Of a DNA stretch of 64,000 nucleotides, positions 25,062 to 37,011 are shown in pieces. Origin of the DNA: Marsupella aquatica. Its lineage: Eukaryota > Marchantiophyta. The translations under genes were made by a program, and so were the position numbers. The stretch covers positions 1,736,001-1,800,000 of the forward strand of contig OZ316893.1 in NCBI GenBank assembly GCA_973895155.1, in the 5' to 3' direction. The notes under the pieces were generated by a model. The model worked only from the letters and a program-made list of their open reading frames with translations. It was not told the DNA's origin and ran no database searches. How positions within the stretch are numbered: the stretch's first letter is position 1; each line of letters opens with the position of its first letter.

Positions 25062-25832
25062 CTAGGCTGCTCCTCTAATTTGAGATCTCCCTTCTACCTT
25101 GCCCCTGCAATAAGGACATTGGGCATGGCTCAGAAGCCAAGGCCTGATGCATTCGGGGTGGTATATGTGATAACAATTGAGCCTGATTACAGTTTGCCCA
25201 ATGAGGAAGTCGTCATAACATATTGGACACACAGTTTGCTCTTGGAGATAGGCGGAATAACATATAGGACCTAGATCGTCTTCAGTCAAATTGTCATTGT
25301 TCCCTTCATGTGAAGTACATCTCAGGATGTATCTAGGCAAAGCTTCGATGTCGGCTGTGTTCAGCCCCTCTGAAAAGTGGAGAGCACTGAAATCCTCCTC
25401 GATCACTGGGTCCTCCACCATCATTAGCCCCCGCCAATACGCCGCCAACGCTCTCTCCTGCTCCTCCCCCCCATTCTCCATCCTTAGTTCCCGCCTCAAG
25501 AGCTCCTCGTGCACCGTCAGTGAGTTCACCTGCCTCAATAACCTCATGAGCTCCTCATCTGCAGTCTCCATCCTTCTCTCCCTCCTCAATATCTCCTCCT
25601 CCGCATTCTCCGTACTTCTGTCCCGCCTCAATACCTCCTCCTCCTCCGTCATTGAGTTCAGCTCCCTCAATAGACCCAATAGATCCCCATTCGAAGTCTC
25701 CATCCTTCTCTCCCGTCTCAATAGCGCCTCCTCCCACTCCTGTAGTCTCACCAACTCCTCTCTCAATTGCCCTCTCCGCTCGTCATTTCGCCTGATTTGC
25801 TCGTTGCTTCGCTGTAGCAGTCTTCCACCTCT
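25062..25832 (-). CDS. RING-H2 zinc-finger protein, probable E3 ubiquitin ligase
   Basis: The product is probably a soluble E3 ubiquitin ligase that binds an E2 enzyme through a C-terminal RING-H2 domain; no membrane segment is visible. The frame is open from 25832 to the stop at 25062. No ATG lies before Met at 25703, so either that codon is used (213 residues) or an upstream exon supplies the start. Numbering from 25766, residues 1-110 are Arg/Glu-rich and probably helical, with repeated 'RRERRMET..EEL' phrases and 'LLR.(L/V)NS.T' phrases. The RING has C180, C183, C198, H200, H203, C206, C217 and C220 with normal spacing (C3H2C3). Immediately before it, residues 166-179 are a copy of residues 180-193 in which the first ligand Cys is Gly. 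The upstream DNA is tandemly duplicated. The RING assignment is secure; substrate and start are unknown. Confidence 0.82.
   Translation of the reverse strand, partial: RGGRLLQRSNEQIRRNDERRGQLREELVRLQEWEEALLRRERRMETSNGDLLGLLRELNSMTEEEEVLRRDRSTENAEEEILRRERRMETADEELMRLLRQVNSLTVHEELLRRELRMENGGEEQERALAAYWRGLMMVEDPVIEEDFSALHFSEGLNTADIEALPRYILRCTSHEGNNDNLTEDDLGPICYSAYLQEQTVCPICYDDFLIGQTVIRLNCYHIYHPECIRPWLLSHAQCPYCRGKVEGRSQIRGAA
25188..25271 (-). repeat. 42-bp tandem duplication encoding half a RING
   Basis: Two adjacent 14-codon units. The first encodes GPICYSAYLQEQTV and the second CPICYDDFLIGQTV. Only the second keeps both cysteines of the first zinc knuckle. The DNA shares 'tatgttat' and 'gcaaactgt' in register, showing internal duplication rather than chance. 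Confidence 0.8.
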
Positions 25833-25935
25833 CTAATTAGCACCAACTCCTCTCTCAATTGTCCTCTCCGCTCGTCATTTCGCCTGATATGCTCGTTGCT
25901 TCGCCGTAGCAGGTCTTCCGCCTCTCTCTAATTAG
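25749..25935. repeat. Tandem duplication (92 and 95 bp) at the RING gene 5' end
   Basis: Copies at 25749-25840 and 25841-25935 are about 93 percent alike ('caccaactcctctctcaatt' opens both). On the minus strand both encode an 'EDLLRRSNEHIRRNDERRG'-like helix. The copy next to the gene lacks one base ('gaagactgc' against 'gaagacctgc'), so the frame is broken between copies. Either the upstream copy is untranslated or the gene model needs an intron here. Confidence 0.9.
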
Positions 25936-26109
25936 CAGTTATCAACCCGGCAGAAATTGCGCCAATAAACACTAGTCCCAGCGCTCTGTCGATGGGGAAA
26001 GCTCTCGAGGCAAGTCACCTCTACACTGAGAAAGCTCTTGGTGCAAGCAATTTCCACCGTCCTATAAACCCTGCGGCAAGCACAAAAACTCTCTCTATCA
26101 AGAAGCCTT

Positions 26110-26450
26110 TTGTACAAGCTCCGTGAATGACCAAGCCACGAACCTCTGCTGTACCTCTGGATGCAGTTCAGAGGCAAATCGGCAAGCATGGAGCTCTCTT
26201 CATCAAGAAGCATTTTATAGAAGCTCTCTGAATCACCAAACCACGAACCTCTGTTGTACCTCTGGAGGCAGTTCATAGACAAATCGGCAAGCATAGAAGC
26301 TCCCTCCATCAAGAAGCCTTTTATAGAAGCTCTCAGAATCACCCAACCAGGAACCTCTGCTGTACCTCTGGATGCAGTTCATGGGCGAATCGAATTGCAT
26401 TTTAGTGGCACTTCTGTAATTGCTCGGTCCAAGATCTCCACTAATACGTT
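26110..26450. repeat. 105-bp tandem repeat upstream of the RING gene
   Basis: Three copies of a unit containing 'gaacctctg(c/t)tgtacctctg', 'aaatcggcaagcat' and 'aagctctctgaatcacc', at about 26135, 26240 and 26345. The period of 105 equals 35 codons, and a minus frame of 136 codons (26342-25932) runs through the copies. The upstream-most copy is in the leader direction of the RING gene. Confidence 0.88.
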
Positions 26451-26725
26451 GCCACGAGCTTGCTTATTTTTATCTCTTGTTCACGTGTTCTGAACCCCAG
26501 CCCTCCGAATAGCCGCCGTGACAATTCGCCACTCCGCCCATGCCATGCCTCCGCAGGGTCTTTGCCATCCCCTTCCATTACGTGATTTCAGGCTGCCTAC
26601 GTCGTTCCGCTCCTCACGTGCGTTCACTCGTCACCGTCATAGCTCGAAGCTCCTCTCCCGGAAAATGGGGATGCTCTGCGGGTTATTAATAGTATCGATG
26701 CAATTGAAATTTGACGTCTGCCTTC

Positions 26726-26925
26726 TTGACGACGCTATCTGTTTGCCCGCTGTAAGAGCACCGATTGTTATTGGTTTATCGTATCGACCCAATTGAATTC
26801 GACGTCTGCCTTTTTGAGAACTCTTGACGACGCTATCTGTTTGCCCGCTGTAAGAGCACCGATTGTTATTGGTTTCTCGTATCGACCCAATTGAATTCGA
26901 CGTCTGCCGTTTTGAGAACTTGCGT
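26726..26925. repeat. 98-bp tandem duplication
   Basis: 'ttgacgacgctatctgtttg' starts at 26726 and again at 26824. The two copies, including 'gagcaccgattgttattggt', are nearly identical. Non-coding and close to the probable promoter of the RING gene. Confidence 0.9.
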
Positions 26926-27324
26926 CAGCTCTACATTTCATGGTTCAAATCTGCAGGAGCTGCTGCTCGAGGAGGATAAAGTCTAAGGACTGTGTGCCCT
27001 CTACCAAGGAATGAACCTGTCGACGCGTCAGTAGCACGGAGATTTCACGTGTGAATGACTGATTGGGCGAGTCGGAGAACGATTTCATTGTTCGAGAGCT
27101 GAATAGTTAGGAAAACATGTACTGAACAAGTCGACTGCTGGAAGCACGAATGACTCATTGGGCGAGTCTGAAGGATCCGGGGACAAACAATGTACAATCA
27201 TATTTCACACGGCCTGCTCTACCTATAATATATCCAAAAGCGGCAAACCGTAAACAGGATCCCCAAAACGCAATGTACAATCTTATTACATGACTTGCTT
27301 TACCTGTTATACATAGAAACGCGC

Positions 27325-27560
27325 CAAACCAAAACCACGATCCCAAAGGCACGAGACCCAATAAAGGGCACGAGACCCAACAAGCCAAATGCCCAAGAGT
27401 TCAAAGAACTAAAGCCCTGCTGAGTAGCAAACACCAAGGAACTCAAGCCCTGCTTCCCAAAGTACTAAAGCCCTGCTAAGTAGCAAACTGAAAAGCCCGG
27501 TAAAGCTTAGAGTAAACCGCATAGAAGGTCACTTTCGGTCCTCTCCGCTGTTAGACCTTC
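27325..27560. repeat. Dispersed repeat family D, copy 2
   Basis: 'gatcccaaaggcacgagacc', 'caataaaggg' and 'gcaaactgaaaagcccggt' match the copies at 24.4 and 50.9 kb. A small duplication of the 'aaagccctgct(g/a)agtagcaaa' phrase is internal. Confidence 0.65.
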
Positions 27561-28543
27561 CTCCCAAAGCCCTTGCGTTATTTCTCTACCGGGAAAGTGT
27601 CACAGCTTCCCAGGAAAGCAACGTCAAAGAGGGAAGGCTGATTTTACCACATCCCACGCTATGTCCAATACAATTCCGTTGAAACAAATTCTCTCACGAA
27701 TAGGGAGAGACGATAAATTACAACTAAGCCGACTATGTCAGTCAGCAAATCAATCCCCAAGATCAGGCAAATCTACATGGCTAATAACGTCGCTAATTCT
27801 ACTCAAACTTGTCCATCACTCAAACCCTATATTGCTTTGCAAAATTGTGAGACCCTGCCGTTCAGGAGTCTAGGGTGGATATGATCAGCATACTCTAATA
27901 TCAGGTCCAAGTTGGGAATTCCGGCATTAGTTGAATATGTCCATTTCATCGAATATGAGTAGGACAGCATCAGCTACAGGTTTCCACAACCCATGAGATG
28001 TGTGGCTCAATGTTTTTGATTAGGATTCAATCCAACTCCTGCCAGCTTTCCATGCGCCGGCAGGAATGTAATTATGTGGATCCACCCAACCCCAGGACGC
28101 TTTTCAGCCATTTTGTGCCCTCAAATTAGCACATGAGCCATTCAAATCTGTGTTTCCCGACCAAATATGTGAGAATACGTCGACATCTCTCCCCGCTGCA
28201 GCGATGAAATGCCCATCCTGATTCAAGATCACTATGGCTGAAATGACTTCAAGACTTCCTTGCTGGTAGCCCCTATCATTGTTTACCAAATAACGTTAGT
28301 TCTTGTTCACTTCGGCGACTCGGGAGTACTTGGCACTAAGCTGTACTTTACGGACCGTCTGGCCGTGGGTGCCTGGTTTGTCTGGTCCAGCAGATCGCAC
28401 AGCAACCGAACTATTCTGGAAAATTTGAAGCAACCTGCCGTTTGCCCTTCGTGCTTCACCGGAAGGTGGAATAGCACACTTCTAGCTTAGAAGTCTTGAA
28501 AAAAGGAAGTCCACACCTTCTCTGCATCGAAGCTGGTAAATAA
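27561..28543. other. Spacer downstream of the EFOP gene
   Basis: Expected to include the 3' untranslated region of the EFOP gene near its right edge. A minus frame at 28104-28289 (VISAIVILNQDGHFIAAAG) faintly resembles a WD40 blade but has no partner repeats. Nothing else is supported. Confidence 0.45.
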
Positions 28544-31500
28544 CTAGTAGCAGGCAGCTTTCAGGAAGTTGTCAAAAGGACTGGCTGGAGGAAGCCGGAA
28601 GACCTGCCATTGCTCAGTAGTCTGTGAGAGCCAAGCAGGACTGAATGGGACTTCCTGGAGTACATTCTTTTTAAGCAAAGGAGTGCTTGGCTCCTCAGTG
28701 TCTTTGGCAGGATGCTCCAGTTGCTGCACAAACCACGTGAATTTAGAATTTTCAAGAACTGTCCTTTCAAAAAGTACGCATGCACGCCACAACTAAGAAC
28801 ATTCCCAAACAGAGTGACAATTTCAAACTTCTTGACAGCTGCGTCGGCAGGTTCACATATAAGACAGTTCAATAGCTTCAGTAAGTTACCATCTCTTGGA
28901 AGTTGGGGTCATCCTTTTCGGAAATACGAGAAGGATGATGTTCGTCTGGAAGAGTCAACCTCATAGAACTGGACTCTGGTTCCAATCTTAAAACAATGGA
29001 GATCTTCTTCTTATTGCCAAAGCCAGAGGCTTCGCATTGACTTGCCATATCATTATAGGATAACGGAGGTGCTGTGTATGATACACATGCCACTTGCCCT
29101 GCTGCGGTTTGGAGGGCCTGCAGTAAAGAATAAAAGAAATGGCGAGTCAAAACCTTTGTTTCAACACAAGCATGTGAAAACAAAACAAAAATTAAAGAGC
29201 GAGGTTTTAGAACTAACCTGCTCCAAGAGCTGCGGAACACCAATGGCTTGTTGGGGAAGCGTGGGAACAGAAACGTATGCGAGCAGACGTGGTAATTCAC
29301 CTCCAGAATGATCACTTAAGGTGTCATCATCCCCTGATGTGCCCGTGTAGGCGAGGATCTGAAAATTGCCAGGTGACGGGTGTATTTTTAGTGCGTTATG
29401 TTGCCCAGCTATCCTCTGAACCATCGCAAATGAACTTGAGCAAGCTTCAACATACATTTATAGAGAAATCTCAAAAGTCACTACATACCTCATCGAAGGA
29501 AACAGAGTTCCTGGAATCCGTAGGAGAGTCCCCTAAATGAGAAGTTTCCAGAAAGAGATGGGGCCCAATTCCTTCGACTTGTTCAGGAGCAAAAGGTCGT
29601 AGCATTTGCTCCGTAATAGCATAATCATCTAGCTGCAAGCGTCACAATAAAATCCGTCAGAGGAACGTGTCCCGGAACCAGTCTCTAGAAATTTGTTACA
29701 TCAAGGGACAAGGACAGTACTGAAACTCGTAACGACCAAGCCTATCTCTGGCATGCGCTTACCTCTGCAAGACTGGGAGAGTTTTGAGCAACAATAGCAA
29801 CGAGAGCTTCCGCAGTCTGCTCAGGATTCAGTGAAATGTGCGCAAGGGACTTGAGAGCATCCCGATCATCAATAGCTGTTCCATAGTCCTTTGCTTGTCC
29901 CAACGCTACGGAGGGAACAACCTTGAGTCGAAGGTCCTCTAACAGGTCCAAGAAAGGGTCTTTCTGTAACCCCAAGAAAGCAGACGCAAATAGTCAAGTG
30001 AGAATACACAAAAATTCAGAATTGTAGTGGCCAACAACACCATAAGACGGACCAATCGGTCATACCAAACCCAACTACATTTTAAAATAATACCGGGTTA
30101 AGTGCTCACCACTAGATCTGTGAGAGTTGACTTAGCAGGAGCTATGATTTGTGGGATATTGTAAGCCTGGCCACCAAAGACGAGCATTGCAGTAGCCAGC
30201 ATGAAGACTGACCTCCGCCGTGAAGGTGGAAGTTGACTACCTGCAGCTGGAAAGTGACAACATGGACATGACCATCAGCCAGGTGGTGCAAGATAGGGAA
30301 TCAAGGGCCCTATCAGAAGACACGATGAGGGCAGAGCAGATTCCTGTTCCCTTCAGTTCCTCATTTTGCTTTCTTCAGTTCATTCGGTCGAAAAACAAAA
30401 AAACGGAAAATAGGTTCAACCCCTCACAAGCTTTCCTCATGTATAGCCCCTTGTACGAAGCAACCCAAAATCTCAACTTGCTTACGATTGGAAGGACCAC
30501 TATACAAGGTGGGGGTACGTCCAATGTCACAAAAGTGAAATTAAAATCCATCTTGTTGTCAACGAAACCACATGAATTTTTTTATACAAACACCAGGATT
30601 GTGAATGCGGTGAGCCTTACTATGAGAATCAAGTGCCAAGTTCCGAAGAGAGAAAGCCAATTGAAAAGCCAAAGTGATGGTGGTGTGGCTCGAAGTCTGC
30701 AGCGGTTTTACATATTCCCATGGATCAGTAGCTTTTCAAGATTGTAAGCCCAACTTCGCGAAACAGTCTAGCTTGCTATCCGCTTCTAAATCGTCATGAG
30801 ATCAGATCATACTACTCCTCTCCTCCCCAATAGAGTGCTTCAAAGATAACTCCAAACATATATTTCAATTCAGTCCACCTTACCTTAGGTCGAGAGAAAA
30901 GAAGTATCAGCATGTAAGTGTGGGCAATAGCTTCAAAGTTAGAGGGCAAGTTATCAGCTAAGCTTGCTTGAAGCCACAACACAGACAGCAGAAGTGCTGC
31001 TTGATGTCCACTGAGCCTGACAGCAGTCATCTCCTGTGCAATGACGGAAAGAAGCCAGGTCAGCCAATAAGAATGCATGTCCCTCTTCGATTCAGGAGAC
31101 GCCAATCTCTGATTATAGACACAGGCCCACTGCATGACTAACCATGTCACGAGAAACGTTGTTGTCCTTCATGAGAAAGTCAACAGCAATAACATGGAGA
31201 GAAAATTGACTTCGGTGAAGCTAATACGGGCACTTAACGCCCACCCATTGCTTTCTTAAGTTTCTAAGATAGTTTTCAACTTACAACATTCTTGAGGCTT
31301 TTGGAGGGCTGCCTTTGATGAGATGTGGCCCGCTTCAAAGATAAGTCCACAGACCGATCGAGGCTTGTCCTGAATCCAAAATACCGGCTTGGACTCAAAT
31401 ATGGAGCAATACCCTCATCGCCACCCCTAATGTACCCCATCCGTTTTAGTTCCGTGCCTTCAATCGTATCAGTACTCGTACGACTAAGGTCATCTCTCTC

Positions 31501-34500
31501 CATCTGGACGCCCTGATCAACCTGGATCTCCTTCTCTCTGACACGAAAGCTCTCTTTCTTTAGTTTCTCGAAAAGAGTAGAAGCAGAGGAGAACACCGAA
31601 GAAGTCCTTGCCAACAGCATACTGCTAGTCTCAGGCTTTGATTGAGTCGACTCAACCTGATCGGTTCTACAATGTACAGATGAAGGTACCAGGAGAAGAG
31701 AAAATAAATGATGAGCCCGAACCCGTGTTTCAGCATCTGGATGAATCATGGCTCTAAGGAGTTGCTGCAAAAGTGATTCAGGAAATATCTGCAACAACAG
31801 AACATTGCACGAAGAATAAGACAGATACTTATCTGCGATTGCAATTGAATTATGATTACATGTTCTAAACAACACAACTCCATTGCTAACTCATGCTACT
31901 CAGTTCTCATGCTTCGAGAAAGTGTAGCTCAGTAGAGCAACATAGTTATACCTGTTCCGCATCAATTGGGTCCTGTACGTGAGCAATACATCGCGCCAAA
32001 ACAGATAGAGCTTCCAATTTCGTTCTGGCAATGATGGCATTCCCTGGTAGTTTCTCCAGATTTGATGCCATCATATCAAGAACTGGGCCAGTATCCCCTA
32101 CCTTCATCATTTGAACAGATTGGAAAGTTCAGTAGGTAAGATGCAATGCCACTTCTGGCTAGCAAATCTAACAGAACTTAGCTACTCGTCTTATTGACTC
32201 CTGTGAGTGAAGGTTTTACATATAACAACTTCAAATACATTGAAGAAAGCCCACCTCTATCAAAAAAGTTGAGTCCATTAAGACAAGACAAAACAGAAAT
32301 ACTACATCACTATCCAATCAGGCTCGAAGTTGGGATCCAAGTTAGCGGTGAGATATCGTACCCTTTTCACGAGCTCTGTCAAGCAGTCTTCTAATGCCGT
32401 TTGCAAATTTTGATGATCTTCTGCTACATGTCCAGTAGGGGATTCCAGAGTAAACTGAATACTTTTGCGGAGATGTTTCAGTAGATCACTCATAGCTCCA
32501 ATATCTGCAATCCTCGGTTTAGCTTTTGAATGACGTGCCAGAATCCCAATAATCTCCACAATATTCGCTTTCATGAAGGGTTGATCCGCCACATCCTTAT
32601 GGTCAAGATGTCTAACCAGCATGGGAAGGAACAGTTGCTCGTTGCCTGCAAGAAAATCAACAATTCATAAGCGCATTTACGCAAAATTGCAGTCATTCGG
32701 TCTACACACGGAATCACGAACAGCTCACAACCCAAGCTCACCGTCAAGAAAGTTGCGGAATGTAAAAAACCAAAAAAAAACTTCGGAATGTGCAGCGTTC
32801 TGTTCTTTCTATCGATGACGAGCACTGACTTTGGAAAAGTCGCCTTAATTACTGTCAACATGAAGATGATCAGAGGGACAGCAATTGCATTTTTCCGGAT
32901 AAGTAAAAACTAAACACCCGTTATATAGCGATTGGAATGCTTTCACGTCCAATTCTTTATCGTGTAGGATGTCGTTCATAAGTGGGAACGAAGACAAAAC
33001 TGCGAGGTCACGCAGATTTCATTTACCTGACTTGTCCATAAAGTGCTGCATATCGCGGAGCACTGCCACAGAAAGACCTTGCTGAGGTGACCAGTGCTTG
33101 CCTGCATCAAAGTAATGAAACATAGGATCCAGAATCCGCCTCACTGTACTGACTTCCTTTGACAGTCGTGCTAGGTTCTGAACACATATTTGCGACCAGA
33201 CCTTCGGTAGCTGCATCTCCTTCCTAGGAGATACCACGGACAAAGGAAATCAGGTATTGACGATGTGTAACCCAACAGACTGAACATGATTTTGGAGTTT
33301 CATTGAGTCCTACATACCAACCAGGGCAAGATAGTACCTGTTTAGACTTGCAGGATCTTTGAAACGAGAATTCTCCTTAGTCGAATACAGCTTGGTGATT
33401 GCTCCTTTCATAACTGATACGGCATTGCGGCCTTCTCCTTTCAATACCTCCTGAACCCAGTTCTGACTAGACTCACCCCCCCTATCCTGAGTTTCTGTTT
33501 CCAGATCAGCTACATCACTTTCAAAATTATCGAGTATGACTTCCACTATCTGCACAAATAGTAACGGGGCCCATGGAAGTCAGGATGTAGTTTTAAGGAA
33601 CATCTCACAAAACAAACAGCAAAACTTCTTTCCATAATTTTTAGCAGTTTTTGCTGACAAACTGACAAGTGAGACCAATCTGTCATTTCAAAATTCAGTA
33701 TCTTTATTCTTCTGCCCCAACGAGACCTGAAACATTCTTGACGAGCCCCGAAATAATTCAGCATCATATTGATTAAGACAAGCTAGACTGACCGATGTCA
33801 AAGGGACCAACTACGGCATGCTTCCTGGGATGCGAAAGACTTTCAATCAACAAATTCATGTCTCGATTGCATTAAAGTTAAAGAAATCGCCTATGTCAGA
33901 GAGAAAGTGTAACCACCTCGTCAAAACCTGAAGATATCTGCGAGAATTTACCCATGAAGGTTATCTGCACGAGCAGAACAAAATCAGGATACAAGGCTAC
34001 CTGCTTAAGTAAGCCACTTGTAAAATGACTCACCTGTTACTGTAATGAAGGATAGCACTCCTGATCTAAACTACAAATTATTTTAGTCTGACTGTTCCTA
34101 CCGAATGGTGCTACTCTTATCTGGTTGAGTGAAACCAAATATACCAGCAAGAGACTATGAGAAAGGAGCTGCTCATACCATAGACGCAAGGACTTGTAAA
34201 CCAGCAGCTCGAAGTGGTAAACGTCTAGCCTCCTCTCCCGTCTCCCGTGCTAATGCGAGCAACTTAGGAAGGAACGCATCTACGTTGCGCATGTATGTTG
34301 AGTCCGCCTATTCGAAAAATCCAAACATGTGAGTTCTAGTCCCGAATCTCGAGAATATACATATTTGCTTAAGGACACCAAATCAGCTCGAGCATATGTT
34401 TTGCAGTGAAAGCAGATCCGAAGCAGCAACGACCTTTGACGAACTTGCCATCGCCATTGCAGTTCGATTGAACAAGGAGAAGACAAAGCAGAAAGACAGC

Positions 34501-36326
34501 TCATTTTGAACGGAGACATAGGAGCAAAGAAAGACTTGGATATCAGTTTTGAGAAAAAGGAAACATCTGCTCAAGGTGCAAGTTCTCAACCTGATGATTC
34601 AGGAAGTCAACAAGGGTAAGGCAACCTAATATTCGCCCCTCATCGTGCCGCACTTGCTCCAGAAGGGCCTTGATCATACTTAACACAGAAGTGGCAAACA
34701 GAGGCCTGCAACCAGATTTTGTAACTGTCAGACGCTCGGCTGAATGAGAATTATTTCCCCTGCAATAGAGAAGAGAAAGTTCTCTAGCACCAGCACCGAA
34801 ACAATGCACAACTGACTATGCCGGTTCCAAGGGTTTGTTGGAGTAGGGGGGTTGACAAGCTAGATCCTAGGTACCAAGACTACTTTCCAGAGAAGCAGAA
34901 CAAATAGAGAACGTGATTCGAGATACATACACAATGGGGAGGGCTTACATCTGATCTCGGCAATCAACCAATAGTCTACTGTATGCTCGCATACAATGGG
35001 GAGGGCTTACATCTGATCTCGGCAATCAACCAATAGTCTACTGTATGCTCGCATGACCACTCTCACGGTTCCGTAATGCTCAGCCCTGAGTTCCTTGTAT
35101 CCTCGTTGCTCCAATGCATTTGCAATCTGCACATTGAACGGCTTAGTGAGAACCAAACGACGAGGTTCTAATTCAGAATTCAGGGCAACAAATCTTTATG
35201 ACAACCAAACCTTCGCTGATAGCCATCGCCATTGTCTCAAAATCTTCATTTTTTTCTCCGAAAGCTTTCAGTACGGACTGAACTGAAAATGAACAACTGT
35301 CCTATGAATTGATTCAAGTCTTCCTCTGGACAGTATCAGAAAATAAGAATATAAGACAAATGTATGTCTTCTGTGTGGGTAAATGCTATATGTCCAACTT
35401 GTCAGTAAATGCTTTGAAAATGAACGCATGACAATATTTAGGGTGCCAATATCTGCGGCAATTTTTGTCAAGAGTCTCATCCCTTCAGACGAGGGCTGGC
35501 AATGTATTATGGTCGATTGGTTCTTGCTAGGCAAAGCAGTCTAGTCCAAAACTACAATTAGCGGGATCTCAACCATACGCGATATCGCCTGCCGTGGTCT
35601 CCAGCCCCGCAAACAGATCGAAAAAGTGCAGACTGCTAGATGAGGACGTCTACAGAGAAGTACTACATTACATTACCACATTTAGAGCGGTCCGAAAAGA
35701 ACAATAATAAAATAATCGGTTTCCATGTCCTACAAGAAACAGACTTTCACCGTCAAAGTGATATTTCAATAAAGTGGATCAGATGGTCGAGGGTACTGAA
35801 CTCAGTCCAGGGACTTCAAATTTCGACGTTCAAGCTCAAACTTCAACTTAGAGTACCAAACAATTTTAAGGGTCAATTTCGAAAAATATGTCCACGGCGC
35901 CGTCCGCCACCAAGAATGACAAGTCTCAAAATGAGGCGAGAAAGAGGATCGACCTTCGGTATGCGGAGCGGATTCTTGGACGCGTACTCTGTGAGCTTGC
36001 CAATCTTGCGGTCATTAGGGAGTTCATCCTGCAAATGTCAATCAAGAGTCAACTTCTCCGCTCATTGGGTGCAAAACACGCAACGCTATATATCCGAGGT
36101 AAGTAGAATCCGAAGTGACAGTACAGCAACCATGCGGGGCCAAAAATCGTTGAAGAGATGCTAGCCATCGAGCCATGCGAGGAAGCTCTACCTGAGCTTT
36201 GGGAAAAATGTCCGCCAGAAGTTTTTTATATCGCTTGACAGGCTGGCGAGATCGCGCTCGCAGCTCGGGACAGCAAAAGCAGAGACTACCGCATGCCGGA
36301 AGCACCCTCCTGGAGATCACTCCCAT
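28544..36326 (-). CDS. EFR3/SRL2-like armadillo-repeat protein (plant EFOP type), 19 exons
   Basis: Coding exons, 5' to 3' on the minus strand: 36326-36192, 36028-35954, 35126-35011, 34705-34591, 34307-34179, 33964-33917, 33549-33338, 33223-33027, 32645-32362, 32101-31952, 31788-31285, 31033-30884, 30696-30621, 30240-30110, 29963-29763, 29632-29489, 29358-29218, 29117-28890, 28723-28544. All junctions are GT-AG and phases join, giving 3216 nt (1071 residues), near the roughly 1000 usual for the family. The N-terminus MGVISRRVLPACGS is followed by LCFCC (Cys12, 16, 18, 19), a likely S-acylation patch, then KRYKKLLADIFPK. The middle is ARM/HEAT-like helices (KVWSQICVQNL, RRILDPMF, LVRHLDHK, HPDAETRVRAHHLFS). 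The C-terminus carries the family signature RLPPASPFDNFLKAA. Plant EFR3 homologues anchor the PI4K-alpha-1 complex at the plasma membrane (family knowledge); rice SRL2 affects leaf rolling. The 5' leader was not delimited. Intron 3 has a duplicated splice donor. Confidence 0.93.
34927..35054. repeat. 62-bp tandem duplication spanning a splice donor
   Basis: 'ggggagggcttacatctgat' and the following 'ctcggcaatcaaccaatag' occur twice, 62 bp apart. The unit holds the end of EFOP exon 3 plus the first bases of intron 3, so a second identical donor lies at 34947-34948 as well as the one at 35009-35010. The copies are almost identical, so the event is recent. Confidence 0.95.
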
Positions 36327-36945
36327 TTTGAAAACGTACCGGTCGCTACAGGTAAGACTTCTTGTGTTCTCGGATCCTCGATGAAAAGATCGAAGACTAG
36401 ATTTGGGGTTAGAGAAGTAACATCATCTCCAGTGTAGAAGATTGTAAGGGACTCATGATCCGTAATCAAACATTCAGGTTGAAGTGATCACCGACACCAG
36501 CCAGCTTCTACCCTCGACTCGTTCTCGATTCGGTGGCGAGTCAACAAAGCAGCATCCAGGATTGCCAAGCTGCCGAATTCGGAAAATGACTGATCTCGGG
36601 CCGGGATTCCCACTGGACATACTTCCCGGACGATGAACACGAAACGCATAATAGTAAAGCCTGTAAATCCGTCTTCGAATCCATCTGTTTCCCTCTGAAC
36701 GTTGATTTTCTCTGTCTCTCCCACACACCCACGGACGTCGGAAATGTTAGCCGAAAGAGATGTGTGGGAGTGATTCAGATAAGTTGATCACAGACCAAGG
36801 GGTGGGCAGTTTAGAAGCAGATCAACGAGGCTAAAAACCTAAAGATAGTAAAACAGAGAGCTATTAGTTGCGATCTGGACACTGGCACGAGAGGGCTGGT
36901 CCGTCCTTCCCGCGTAATCTGTAGTATAGAAAGTCCACATTCCTC
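36327..36945 (-). promoter_or_regulatory. Probable 5' leader and promoter region of the EFOP gene
   Basis: Sequence directly upstream of the EFOP start codon. Several short minus-strand upstream frames begin with ATG (36732, 36728, 36724), which could act as uORFs if transcribed. No TATA box was assigned. Inferred from position only. Confidence 0.45.
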
Positions 36946-37011
36946 CCCGCAGTGACAGTGGTCATTGCACACTCATCTTTGCTCCTGTTCGTTGGAGTCT
37001 CCCTCTCGCTG

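Noticed and set aside
25291-25836. 181-codon Ser-rich plus-strand frame
   Set aside because: It is the shadow of the Arg/Glu-rich N-terminal region of the RING gene on the other strand.
28104-28289. WD40-like phrase on the minus strand
   Set aside because: A single blade-like stretch without GH or WD residues or neighbouring repeats is not enough.
30220-30747. 175-codon plus-strand frame
   Set aside because: It lies antisense to EFOP exons 13 and 14 and their intron; the minus exons fit the family and join in phase.
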